This document shows positions 1 through 6,912 of a stretch of 9,804 bases of DNA, in pieces (position 1 is the first letter of the stretch; every line of letters begins with the position of its first letter). Under the pieces are notes generated by a model. It did not search any database, was not told where the DNA came from, and saw only the letters and a list, made by a program, of their open reading frames with translations. Made by a program: the position numbers and the translations under genes. The stretch is from Ferruginibacter sp. (lineage in GTDB: Bacteria; Bacteroidota; Bacteroidia; Chitinophagales; Chitinophagaceae): positions 1-9,804 of the forward strand of contig JANXOQ010000370.1 in the NCBI GenBank assembly GCA_025357775.1, written 5' to 3'.

Positions 1-326
1 TAAAATGAAAGTAAGCTTCTATCAAACATATTTACAGAGAACTTTTGTTCTATTTCTTTTATCAATTTTACAGAGCTATCTATGCTGCATCCGCTTACTC
101 CACTAGCATTTTCATCTGCCATAAAAATAATAAATCTTCCAAAAAATAAACTGGCATAACCTTTTACAGGTGTGCTATGGCTTTTCCAATCAGTAACAAA
201 TTTCTCAAGCATGGGTTCTAATTCCAATGCTTCTTGCATAAAAAATATGCGGTTGCTTTGGTAAATCCACACTCGGGAGTTTGGGGCAAAATCTTCTGGA
301 AGATGTTCTGATATGTTGAAAATCAT
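1..326 (-). CDS. Conserved Bacteroidota protein of the family often auto-named 'ABC transporter ATPase' (3' end outside window)
   Basis: The ATG is at 324-326, and the frame stays open for 108 codons to the left edge, so the C-terminus is missing. The translation starts MIFNISEHLPEDFAPNSRVW and contains SRVWIYQSNR (about residues 17-26), FGRFIIFMADE (62-72), SGCSIDSSV (78-86) and a helical end with KFSVNMFDR (95-103). I recognise this pattern from short (~160 aa) Bacteroidota proteins commonly labelled 'ABC transporter ATPase'. No Walker A or ABC signature is visible, so I would not infer ATPase activity. No signal peptide or membrane segment is seen, so it is probably cytosolic. The start lies 1 nt after the stop of the upstream broken gene, which suggests one transcript. 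Reading frame confidence is high; function is unknown. Confidence 0.8.
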   Translation of the reverse strand, partial: MIFNISEHLPEDFAPNSRVWIYQSNRIFFMQEALELEPMLEKFVTDWKSHSTPVKGYASLFFGRFIIFMADENASGVSGCSIDSSVKLIKEIEQKFSVNMFDRSLLSF

Positions 327-327
327 A

Positions 328-821
328 TTATTTGCAAAGTTTAATTCTGTCGTTATTTTGTAATGTGTTTTTCTCAAGCTCTAAAGCTGTTATTCCTGAA
401 ATATAACCATTACAATCTTTGGTAAAATTGTACCAAGTGCCTACTGTTTTATATCGCAAAGAATCACTTTTTTCTTGAATTTTATATTCTAAAAAAATCT
501 GCTCAGGGAAGAAAATCTACTATCAAGTTTTATTAGTTGTTGTAACACCTTTTTTGAATCATTTATTACATCTACGCTATCAATACTTTTTACTAAGATT
601 GCCTGCCATATATAATTATTATTCTTAAAAAGAGGGGGTAAATATAAATTTGATTTTCTATCATGCCAATTACAACCACAATTATGGCTTGGTATTACAA
701 CTCTAATAACGCTGTCTATGTCATTTAATTTTACTCGAATTGAATTTTTGCTCGGATTACATGATTTGAATATAAAAAATGATAAAAATAAATAGATGAA
801 TAAAAATATATTTCTGAGCAT
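328..821 (-). pseudogene. Small exported or lipoprotein-like protein, reading frame interrupted by a 1-nt shift
   Basis: The ATG at 819-821 opens a 110-codon frame ending at TAG 489-491. The N-terminus is a hydrophobic signal-like segment (about residues 4-18) followed by KSC at 19-21. C21 could be a lipid-attachment Cys, but the preceding F-K-S is a poor lipobox, so plain secretion or a membrane anchor is possible. The stop follows directly on a run of seven T (plus-strand A at 491-497). One extra T there continues the protein for 54 more codons (starts LEYKIQEKSDSLRYKTVGTW) to TAA 328-330, giving about 164 residues. This second frame has no ATG of its own and ends 1 nt before the next gene, so it is probably the true C-terminus. 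A lost T slightly upstream (run near 508-511) would restore the frame equally well. Cys-rich pieces (HNCGCN, KDCNGY) are visible. I do not recognise the family. It is either a recent pseudogene, a slippage site or a sequencing error. Confidence 0.65.
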
Positions 822-868
822 AGATTTGAAATTAATAAAAATTTAAAATTTGCAGCCTATTCATTACG

Positions 869-952
869 TAATAAAAGCCAAATTGAAATACAAATATTGA
901 ACGGAGCGTCGCCACCGAATTCAAATCAGGGAACTGATGTTCACTAACAAAA
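869..952 (+). repeat. Dispersed intergenic repeat, copy A
   Basis: This 84-nt stretch aligns along its length with 7726-7807 in the same orientation. Both copies start with TAATAAAAGC, then share GCGnCGCCAC (906-915), AAATCA (923-928) and GTTCACnAACAAAA (939-952). Over 906-952 I count 33 identities in 47 aligned positions with one gap. It sits in the 212-nt gene-free stretch 3' of the CCG Fe-S gene and 5' of the lipoprotein-like gene. It has no coding potential that I can see. A genome-wide interspersed element is the likeliest explanation; its function is unknown. Confidence 0.65.
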
Positions 953-1017
953 TTTTATCCGAAGGAAAAATTTCAAGTGTAAGATAAAAGAACTACAAAT
1001 TATTAAAAACTAAAGTC

Positions 1018-1050
1018 CCTCCCTAGGAGAAATTTAGGGGGCAAGGGAGG
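1018..1050 (-). terminator. Probable intrinsic terminator of the CCG Fe-S gene
   Basis: On the minus strand CCTCCCT (from 1050 down to 1044) pairs with AGGGAGG (1024 down to 1018), a 7-bp GC-rich stem with a 19-nt loop. It is followed by a T-rich but interrupted tract, GACTTTAGTTTTTAATAA. The stem begins inside the last codons of the gene whose stop is at 1034-1036. Position and direction fit a Rho-independent terminator, though the U-tract is not perfect. Confidence 0.55.
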
Positions 1051-1816
1051 CTACCACCAACTCCGCAATATCCAACACAGCTACTTCATCTTCTTTTTCT
1101 TTATTTTTTACGCCGTCGGTCATCATGGTATTACAAAACGGGCAAGCCGCTGCAATTATAGATGCTCCTGTAGCAAGCGCTTCGTTACTACGTTCTATAT
1201 TTATACGCACATCGCCCGCTTCTTCTTCTTTAAACATTTGTGCACCACCTGCACCACAGCACAAGCCGTTGCTCTTACAGCGTTTCATTTCTATTAGTTC
1301 TGCATCTAATGCTTCTAAAACTTTTCTTGGTGCTTCGTAAATTCCATTTGCTCTGCCTAGGTAACAACTATCATGGTAGGTAATTTTTTTGCCTTTAAAT
1401 GCCCCATTTTCATTCATGGTTATTTTGCCAATATCTATTAATTGTTGTATAAAAGTTGCATGATGAATTACTTCGTAATTGCCACCAAGTGCAGGATATT
1501 CATTTTTAAAAATATTGAAACAATGTGGGCAGGCGGTTACAATTTTTTTTATGCCATATCCATCTAATACTTGTATATTTTGGTAGGCCATCATTTGAAA
1601 CATAAACTCATTGCCAGCCCTTCGTGCAGGGTCACCGGTACACATTTCCTCTTTGCCAAGTATGGCATATTTAGTACCTACTTTTTCTAAGATTGTTACA
1701 AATGCCTTAGTTATTTTTTGTGCTCTTTGGTCAAAACTACCAGCGCAACCTACCCAAAATAATACCTCAGGTGCTTCACCAGCTGCCATCAACTCCGCCA
1801 TTATTGGTACATGCAT
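1034..1816 (-). CDS. CCG-domain (HdrB-like) Fe-S oxidoreductase subunit
   Basis: This 260-aa cytosolic protein has two CCG-type cysteine modules. Module 1 has C24 (WVGCAGSFD), C59 in the EMCTGDPARRAGNE signature, and C96/C99 (ACPHC). Module 2 has C151 (HDSCYLGR), C180, C186-C187 (LCCGAGG) and C225/C228 (ACPFC). Only the second module keeps a full CCG; CTG in the first is the usual form in this subfamily. Such domains bind Fe-S clusters and pass electrons in heterodisulfide reductase B, GlcF, LldE and EtfD/FadF. By family knowledge its partner should be a membrane cytochrome b/[4Fe-4S] protein, and one is encoded at 7851-9167. Together they would form a split EtfD-like ETF:menaquinone oxidoreductase at the inner membrane (inference). 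The ATG at 1814-1816 gives the expected short lead into WVGCAGSFD. A 176-nt divergent region separates it from the ATP-grasp gene; I found no convincing promoter for it. Its base composition is visibly richer in GC than the PKS operon. Confidence 0.9.
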   Translation of the reverse strand: MHVPIMAELMAAGEAPEVLFWVGCAGSFDQRAQKITKAFVTILEKVGTKYAILGKEEMCTGDPARRAGNEFMFQMMAYQNIQVLDGYGIKKIVTACPHCFNIFKNEYPALGGNYEVIHHATFIQQLIDIGKITMNENGAFKGKKITYHDSCYLGRANGIYEAPRKVLEALDAELIEMKRCKSNGLCCGAGGAQMFKEEEAGDVRINIERSNEALATGASIIAAACPFCNTMMTDGVKNKEKEDEVAVLDIAELVVASLAP

Positions 1817-1926
1817 AATTTATTTATTTATTTTATTTAGAGTAAGCCATTTGTTGGTGGTGAATAGCAGCAAGCTAGCATGGTTCTAGTCACTCCTTGA
1901 AACTAAACTTTTGTTTACAAAATTCT

Positions 1927-1955
1927 TTGATACACAAATTTATGACTCAAGTTTG
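1927..1955 (+). promoter_or_regulatory. Candidate Bacteroidota-type promoter of the ATP-grasp gene
   Basis: TTG at 1927-1929 and CAAGTTTG at 1948-1955 are 18 nt apart, compared with TTG and TAnnTTTG separated by about 17-23 nt in Bacteroidota promoters. The -7 box matches 5 of 6 fixed bases. It lies about 37 nt before the assigned start. The rest of 1817-1992 shows no other clear signal, including for the divergent CCG gene. Confidence 0.35.
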
Positions 1956-1992
1956 AAGTATTGCAATTATTTTTACAAGGAAATTTTTTACA

Positions 1993-3042
1993 TTGAAGAA
2001 ATTGCTTGAGAAAATAAAAAATTGGGAAGCATGGCCATTTGCTTTAATTTATGCTCCAATTTCTTTGTGGTGGGGTTGGTACATGCTGCGTTCAGGCGCA
2101 GTTTGGTTTTTTACACCAAGCAATCCTAAGCTTACATTTGGAGGTATGGAAGGAGAGCCTAAGCGTGAAATGTATGATTTGTTGCCAAAGCATTTATACC
2201 CCACTACTATAAATATTTTACCTACACATACTAATGATGAATTGATAGATGCGGTGAATCAAGCAGGTATAATTTATCCATTTGTGGTAAAGCCAGAAAT
2301 AGGTGGGCAGGGTATATTGTTTAGAAAAATAGATACTGAAAAAGAATTGTTGCATTATCACTCATTGATGAAATTTGAATACATTGTACAAGATATGATT
2401 TTGTATAAAATGGAAGTAAGTGTATTTCATATTCGCCACCCAAAAGAACAAAAAGGTATAGTAACTGGGTTTTTACATAAGATACCACTAAATGTTATTG
2501 GAGATGGAAACGCAACTTTGGAGGAGTTAATATTAGCACACCCAAAGGCTGATAAATTTGCTACAGATATGTTGGTAAAACATGTAACATATTTAAAAAA
2601 TATTATAGCCGTTAAAGAAAAGTATGTATTAAGCTATGCAGCCAATCATAATAGGGGAGCACTTTTTGTAGATTTAAAAAATGAAATTGATGATAAATTG
2701 GTTTCCATTTTTGATACATTAAGTATTGAAATAAATGATTTTTTTTATGGCAGGTACGATATAATGTGTAACTCTGTGGAAGATTTAAAAGACGGAAAAA
2801 ATTATTTAATTTTAGAGTATAATGGCTGTGGTGCTGAGCCCAATCATTTTTATGATACTGGCTACACATTGCGTGGAGCACACAAAGAAATTTTAAAACA
2901 TTGGAAATATTTATACGAAATAAGTAAGTACAATAGAGAGCAAGGTACAAAGCCTTGGGGCTTTTGGAAAGGATATAAACTTATGAAAGACACTAGAAAA
3001 ATGTTTGCAGAAATGAGAATACTTGATGGTGAAATTGGTTAA
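1993..3042 (+). CDS. Membrane-anchored ATP-grasp ligase-like protein (D-Ala-D-Ala ligase-like fold)
   Basis: This 349-aa protein has one hydrophobic N-terminal segment (about residues 14-32, WPFALIYAPISLWWGWYML) followed by an ATP-grasp domain. Visible elements are the K105 strand and glycine loop (FVVKPEIGGQG, 102-112), a hinge-like IVQDM (131-135), GRYDIMC (258-264) with D261, and the metal/ATP site LEYNGCGAEPNHFYD (279-293) with E280 and N282. ATP-grasp enzymes join a carboxylate to an amine or thiol through an acyl-phosphate. The substrate here is unknown, and automatic names such as 'D-alanine-D-alanine ligase' should not be taken literally. The start is a TTG at 1993-1995 with AAGG at 1977-1980 upstream; the next in-frame ATG would remove most of the membrane segment, so TTG is preferred. 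It is a single gene, divergent from the CCG gene and convergent with the PKS operon (74-nt gap, no clear terminator). A role tied to the operon is possible but not shown. Confidence 0.85.
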   Translation: MKKLLEKIKNWEAWPFALIYAPISLWWGWYMLRSGAVWFFTPSNPKLTFGGMEGEPKREMYDLLPKHLYPTTINILPTHTNDELIDAVNQAGIIYPFVVKPEIGGQGILFRKIDTEKELLHYHSLMKFEYIVQDMILYKMEVSVFHIRHPKEQKGIVTGFLHKIPLNVIGDGNATLEELILAHPKADKFATDMLVKHVTYLKNIIAVKEKYVLSYAANHNRGALFVDLKNEIDDKLVSIFDTLSIEINDFFYGRYDIMCNSVEDLKDGKNYLILEYNGCGAEPNHFYDTGYTLRGAHKEILKHWKYLYEISKYNREQGTKPWGFWKGYKLMKDTRKMFAEMRILDGEIG

Positions 3043-3116
3043 TTCGTTAAATATTTTTTTAATCACAATCTTTGCTGCCCAATATTTTTTATATTTTCTC
3101 AGATTTTTAAATTGTT

Positions 3117-4253
3117 TTAAAAAGATTTTCCATGTGTAAGTTTTACTATTTTTTTTGTTAAAAATTTACTTTTATTCATAATCATTACAAACACATTTGT
3201 AATTGATTTTCGTCCAAATAAATATTGAATAAACTTACCCGTTTTTACCCTTGTCCCAAAATTAGTTTTCCATTCTTTTATATAAGTTTTTTCTAGTTGT
3301 TGTATAGTTATTTTATTTTGCAAAAATGCTGAAATACTTATGGATGCAAGCTTTGAGCTATGCATTGCCATACTCATACCATTACCACACAAAGGGGTAA
3401 TCATACCTGCTGCATCGCCTAACATGAGTACATTATTTTCTACTACTTTTTTTTTGCTAAACGATATTTGAGATATAGAAACTGGAGCTTGGTATAGCCG
3501 CTCCATATTTGCAAATAACTTTTTTAAATGTGGGTTTTCTGATAAAATTAGTTCTTCTGCTTTTTCAATACTACCTGCATTTTTTATATTACTTGCTTTA
3601 GTAAGATAACAAACACAATATTTATCATCTTCAATTTTTGATATGCCACAATAACCATCTTTAAAATTGTGTAGTGCTATCATATCAATAGGGAAATTTG
3701 TTTTTACATGGTATTTTATTCCTACAAAATTATTTAATCTGTCGCTAGTTTTTGTAGTAAATATTCGTTTCCATTTTACATCAAAATTACTACGCTTACC
3801 CCATGAGCCACAACATACTTTACTGTAGTAAATTTGCTGAGTAGTTTTTATAGTAAAAATATTTTCTTTAAATTGTATATCTTCTGCTTTGCAGTTTTGC
3901 AAAACGGTTACTCCTTGTTTTTCTGCAATATTTTTTAAGGTATTATCTAATGTATAACGGCTAATACCAAAACCTCCTAAATCTAAATCATTGTACAATG
4001 AGTTTCCATTTGGTGATGTAACCCATAGTTTTTTTATGATAGGTAAGTTCATATCAGATAAAGGAACACCTATTTTTTTTTCTAAAAAATCCCAACTTTC
4101 AAGGCTTATGTATTCGCCACAAACTTTATGAAAAGGATAGATTTCCTTCTCAATTAATACAACCGAATACCCTTGCTTTGCAAGGGATATGGAGAGTGTG
4201 AGGCCTGCTAAACCACCGCCTATTATTGCTGTATCGTATACTTTACTAGGCAT
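3117..4253 (-). CDS. FAD-dependent oxidoreductase (geranylgeranyl-reductase / aromatic-hydroxylase superfamily)
   Basis: This is a 378-aa flavoprotein. The N-terminal Rossmann motif IIGGGLAGLTL (10-20) ends its strand at E35 (VLIEK). KVCGEYIS (43-50) follows, then a degenerate mid-domain GSWGKRS, and the second FAD motif GDAAGMITPLCGNGMSMAM (279-297). This is the layout of PHBH-type hydroxylases and geranylgeranyl reductases. The GGR substrate motif YxWxFP is not recognisable; the corresponding stretch seems to be DGYCGISKIEDDKYCVCYL. I therefore lean to ring hydroxylation/oxidation of the polyketide product, as for SrsC in Streptomyces griseus. Reduction of a prenyl tail remains possible because a UbiA enzyme is in the operon. 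A TTG at 4263-4265 would add four residues. I chose the ATG at 4251-4253 because it gives an 8-nt overlap (ATGCCTAG) with the methyltransferase stop, identical in design to the preceding junction. It is the last gene of the operon and very AT-rich, with many Phe/Ile/Lys codons. Confidence 0.87.
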   Translation of the reverse strand: MPSKVYDTAIIGGGLAGLTLSISLAKQGYSVVLIEKEIYPFHKVCGEYISLESWDFLEKKIGVPLSDMNLPIIKKLWVTSPNGNSLYNDLDLGGFGISRYTLDNTLKNIAEKQGVTVLQNCKAEDIQFKENIFTIKTTQQIYYSKVCCGSWGKRSNFDVKWKRIFTTKTSDRLNNFVGIKYHVKTNFPIDMIALHNFKDGYCGISKIEDDKYCVCYLTKASNIKNAGSIEKAEELILSENPHLKKLFANMERLYQAPVSISQISFSKKKVVENNVLMLGDAAGMITPLCGNGMSMAMHSSKLASISISAFLQNKITIQQLEKTYIKEWKTNFGTRVKTGKFIQYLFGRKSITNVFVMIMNKSKFLTKKIVKLTHGKSF

Positions 4254-4932
4254 TCTTGCAAACAATTAAATACCTAAATGCCCATTTCCATTTTATACTA
4301 TAATCTGTAATGCCTGCTTTTTCAAAAATAATATTCCATTCTTTTTTATGAAAACCCCTTGCCACAGAAAGAGGTGCATCGTTTTTTACAAGAAGTGATT
4401 TTGAAAAAAAACTTGTTAGCCATTTTATTAAAAAATATGCAATAATGCTCCTTTGTAAGTCATTTATAAAAAAACCTTTTACGCTATTTTCTTTCATCCA
4501 TTTTAGCATAAATATTAATTGCTCTTCTGTAAAATGATGGCAGAATAAGGAGGAAAAAATAACATCTGGTTTTTTTTCAAAAATAACTTTACTATAATCA
4601 CAAGCAATCCAAGTAGCATTTAAATGAAAATATTGTTGTTTTGCAAAGTCTATACATTCTTTTTTTAAATCTACTCCCGTAAAGTTAAAATGTGTATTAT
4701 TTGCTTTCGAAATAGCATTTATATTGTCGCCACCACCACACCCAATTTCACATACATTCAATGCTTCGTTTTTGCTTTTAAAATTATTTATTCCTTTAAT
4801 GGTAATAGAATGCCCTCCTAGCAAAGTGTTAATAATATTTAATTCCTTCATATTACATTTTATATCTTCAAAAGATATATCATCTGCATCTAATAATTCT
4901 TTTGTATTGCTTCTAAATTTTAAATTAGGCAT
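4246..4932 (-). CDS. Class I SAM-dependent methyltransferase of the type III PKS operon
   Basis: This 228-aa cytosolic protein has a Rossmann-type SAM site. Motif I is NVCEIGCGGGDN (59-70), the ribose-binding acid is D88 in FTGVDLKKE, and the motif IV region is VIFSSLFCHHF (124-134). The N-terminal stretch KELLDADDISFEDI...NTLLGGH (11-41) is typical of the methyltransferases I associate with type III PKS genes in Bacteroidota. The expected acceptor is a hydroxyl or ring carbon of the PKS product, and whether it O- or C-methylates cannot be told. The ATG at 4930-4932 overlaps the PKS stop by 8 nt (ATGCCTAA), and its own TAG overlaps the next ATG by 8 nt, so translation is probably coupled through the operon. 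The length is normal and the motifs are intact. Confidence 0.88.
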   Translation of the reverse strand: MPNLKFRSNTKELLDADDISFEDIKCNMKELNIINTLLGGHSITIKGINNFKSKNEALNVCEIGCGGGDNINAISKANNTHFNFTGVDLKKECIDFAKQQYFHLNATWIACDYSKVIFEKKPDVIFSSLFCHHFTEEQLIFMLKWMKENSVKGFFINDLQRSIIAYFLIKWLTSFFSKSLLVKNDAPLSVARGFHKKEWNIIFEKAGITDYSIKWKWAFRYLIVCKNA

Positions 4933-6019
4933 AAGTAGCAGTAAATGTTTCCATGGTTAAACCTGGACCAAATGCAGCACCAAATATTACTTCATTGTGT
5001 GCTTTATTATTTTCTATTTCTTTCAATATTTTTTGTAATACAAATAAAATAGTTGGAGAACTCATATTTCCAAAGTCGTTCAGTACATCGTAAGAATGTT
5101 TAAATACTGTTCTTTCTATTTGTAAAGTATCGGCAATTGTATCTACAATTTTTTTACCCCCAGGGTGTATGCACCAATTAGTAATATCTGCTTTCGTTCT
5201 ATTTGTTTTTTGTAAAGCAGCTGCTACTAATTTTTCAAAATCAGCTTTTATAAGTTCGGGTATATAGCCAGTAAGTGTCATTAAAAACCCTGTACTTGAT
5301 AGCTCCCAAGCCATATCTTTTTTGCCTTTAAAACTTACATCGCTGTAAAAGTTTTCTAGAAGTAATCCTTTGCCTGCTGTATTGTGTTGCATTAAAATAG
5401 CTGCGCAACCATCTGCAAATAATAAAGAAGAAGTAAGATTATCAACTGTTGGTTCTGTTTGAAAATGAATCGTACAAAACTCAGTACAAACAATTACTAC
5501 TTTTGCATTTTTATAATTGTTGCAAAATGCATCTGCTATTTTCATAGCATGTATGGCTGCATAGCAACCCATGAAGTTTACAGAGGTACGCACAATTGTA
5601 TTTGGCAATTGCAATAGCTCCATAAGCTGTAAGTCAAGCCCTGGCGCACTCATGCCTGTACAACTTACAGTTATAAGATGTGTAATTTCTTGTGGATCTA
5701 TTTTATCTTTTATACATTTTATAACTGTTTCTGCTGAAAGTATTACTGCATAATTATTATAAAACTCCATTCTTTTGCTAATGCTTGGCACAGGTTGCAA
5801 ATCATCTGCTTCGCTAAAAAACACCCTTTCATTTTTACTGAAATCAAAATCTGGGATTATTGAATAACGATACTCAATACCACTATGATTATATAAGAAT
5901 TTTAATTTTCTTGTGTCGTCGTTATTTTTACAATATACTTTATTAGCAAAATCAAATAAAGTAGTTTGCGAATGCTTGTATGTAGGTACGCCTGTAGCTA
6001 TAGAAATAATTTTGCTCAA
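4925..6019 (-). CDS. Type III polyketide synthase (chalcone/alkylresorcinol-synthase-like)
   Basis: This 364-aa homodimeric thiolase-fold enzyme condenses an acyl-CoA (or ACP-bound) starter with malonyl-CoA units and cyclises the chain to a resorcinol, pyrone or similar ring. The catalytic triad is visible: C152 in NFMGCYAA, H285 in WCIHPGGKK and N318 in NDFGNMSSPT. The C-terminal GPG loop is AAFGPGLTMETF (348-359). Length and domain order are normal, so it should be active. Starter, chain length and ring type cannot be read from the sequence; long-chain acyl starters are common in bacterial homologues with tailoring neighbours. The start is a TTG at 6017-6019 whose bases overlap the UbiA stop as TTGA (6016-6019). 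No nearby ATG is available, and the N-terminus MSKIISIATGVP fits the family. It lies between the prenyltransferase and methyltransferase genes, the core of a co-translated four-gene operon. Confidence 0.93.
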   Translation of the reverse strand: MSKIISIATGVPTYKHSQTTLFDFANKVYCKNNDDTRKLKFLYNHSGIEYRYSIIPDFDFSKNERVFFSEADDLQPVPSISKRMEFYNNYAVILSAETVIKCIKDKIDPQEITHLITVSCTGMSAPGLDLQLMELLQLPNTIVRTSVNFMGCYAAIHAMKIADAFCNNYKNAKVVIVCTEFCTIHFQTEPTVDNLTSSLLFADGCAAILMQHNTAGKGLLLENFYSDVSFKGKKDMAWELSSTGFLMTLTGYIPELIKADFEKLVAAALQKTNRTKADITNWCIHPGGKKIVDTIADTLQIERTVFKHSYDVLNDFGNMSSPTILFVLQKILKEIENNKAHNEVIFGAAFGPGLTMETFTATYA

Positions 6020-6876
6020 TATTTTTCAATTATTAATACAGCAATAAATGCTGCATTGGTACAAATAGATGCAATGATATTCATGCGCATCGTATTTTCA
6101 AAATTTGCTTCTGTAATATCTATTCTAACTTTCATCATCCACCAAAAAAAATATATTAATGTAGGTAAAGTAAACAAGGCAATTGTAAAGAATAATAGTT
6201 GTTCTAGATTTAAGAAAAAATAAATAGCCATTAAATTCATAGCTATAAAAAACCAAGACCCTGTAAAAATAAATGTGCCATTATAACCTAGCAGCATACT
6301 TAACGTTTTTACACCATCAGCTTTATCTTGCTCATGCTGGTATATTTGTGTAAGTGGATAAAAACTTCCTACTAAAAATGAACTTGCAATTATAGGAAGC
6401 AAAGACACATTAATCGTTTTACTTACATTGCTTGCATGGTTTACTAAAAAATATACAATGCCACCTTGAAAAATACTTGTAACAATAAAACCAATTATTG
6501 GATATTGCTTTAGCCTTATGCCTCTATAACTATATGCCCTAGATGCGGCAATAAAACCTACAACACACAGAAAAGAATACGAACTTATAAATGTACTTAT
6601 TAGCAAGGCTAAAACATCCATAACAATTGTAACATAAAATAATTCTTTTGTAGGCTGCATAGGATGTTTTAAGCCTCCTACACTTTCTGTATCTCTATCC
6701 ATATAACTATTGTAGCCATTGCTAGCTGGGTAAACAAGTAGATGCAACACTATAAAAATTAAAATGGTATGCGTAAGTTGTATATTTTCTACTTGGCTAA
6801 GTGCAAACCAAAATACAGGCATTAAGAAAAATGAGAACTTTAAACGTAGCAATTGAACAGTAGAAGCCTGTAACAT
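6016..6876 (-). CDS. UbiA-superfamily membrane prenyltransferase, first gene of the PKS operon
   Basis: This is a 286-aa integral membrane protein with about eight or nine hydrophobic helices. The first Asp-rich motif is NGYNSYMDRDTES (53-65; N56, D60, D62), the second is EQDKADGVKTL (182-192; D184, D187), and the characteristic loop SYRGIRLKQYP lies at 116-126. UbiA enzymes move a prenyl chain from its diphosphate to an aromatic or other acceptor inside the membrane, with Mg2+ held by these Asp residues. Homologues include ubiquinone, menaquinone, chlorophyll and archaeal lipid enzymes. In this operon the natural acceptor would be the polyketide ring (inference). A TTG at 6913-6915 would extend it by 13 residues, but it falls inside the best promoter -7 box, so I use the ATG at 6874-6876. 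The TGA stop overlaps the PKS start. Prenyl donor length is unknown. Confidence 0.88.
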   Translation of the reverse strand: MLQASTVQLLRLKFSFFLMPVFWFALSQVENIQLTHTILIFIVLHLLVYPASNGYNSYMDRDTESVGGLKHPMQPTKELFYVTIVMDVLALLISTFISSYSFLCVVGFIAASRAYSYRGIRLKQYPIIGFIVTSIFQGGIVYFLVNHASNVSKTINVSLLPIIASSFLVGSFYPLTQIYQHEQDKADGVKTLSMLLGYNGTFIFTGSWFFIAMNLMAIYFFLNLEQLLFFTIALFTLPTLIYFFWWMMKVRIDITEANFENTMRMNIIASICTNAAFIAVLIIEKY

Positions 6877-6912
6877 TAAAAATATTTGATGTAATTTACG
6901 CTTTCTATAGCA

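Noticed and set aside
1..326. ABC transporter ATPase function for the left-edge protein
   Set aside because: The name is common for the family, but no Walker A, Walker B or LSGGQ-like signature is present in the 108 visible residues.
489..498. Programmed -1 ribosomal frameshift at the T7 tract
   Set aside because: The heptamer is A-TTT-TTT, so the P-site codon would re-pair as ATT, and no clear stimulatory hairpin was seen; an indel or homopolymer error is simpler.
863..872. Perfect 10-nt palindrome ATTACGTAAT as an operator
   Set aside because: It is short and AT-rich, the equivalent place in repeat copy B is not palindromic, and it is not placed at a recognisable promoter.
2612..2950. Minus-strand open frame inside the ATP-grasp gene
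   Set aside because: It is antisense to conserved ATP-grasp motifs and has a Tyr/His/Leu-rich translation typical of a shadow frame.
3043..3116. Bidirectional terminator between the convergent ATP-grasp and FAD genes
   Set aside because: There are T-rich runs and repeated AATATTTTTT, but no stem of convincing length or GC content.
3117..6876. Flexirubin or dialkylresorcinol (dar) cluster
   Set aside because: Those use KAS/FabH-like DarB with DarA and many ACP and ketosynthase genes; here the condensing enzyme is a true type III PKS and no ACP is seen.
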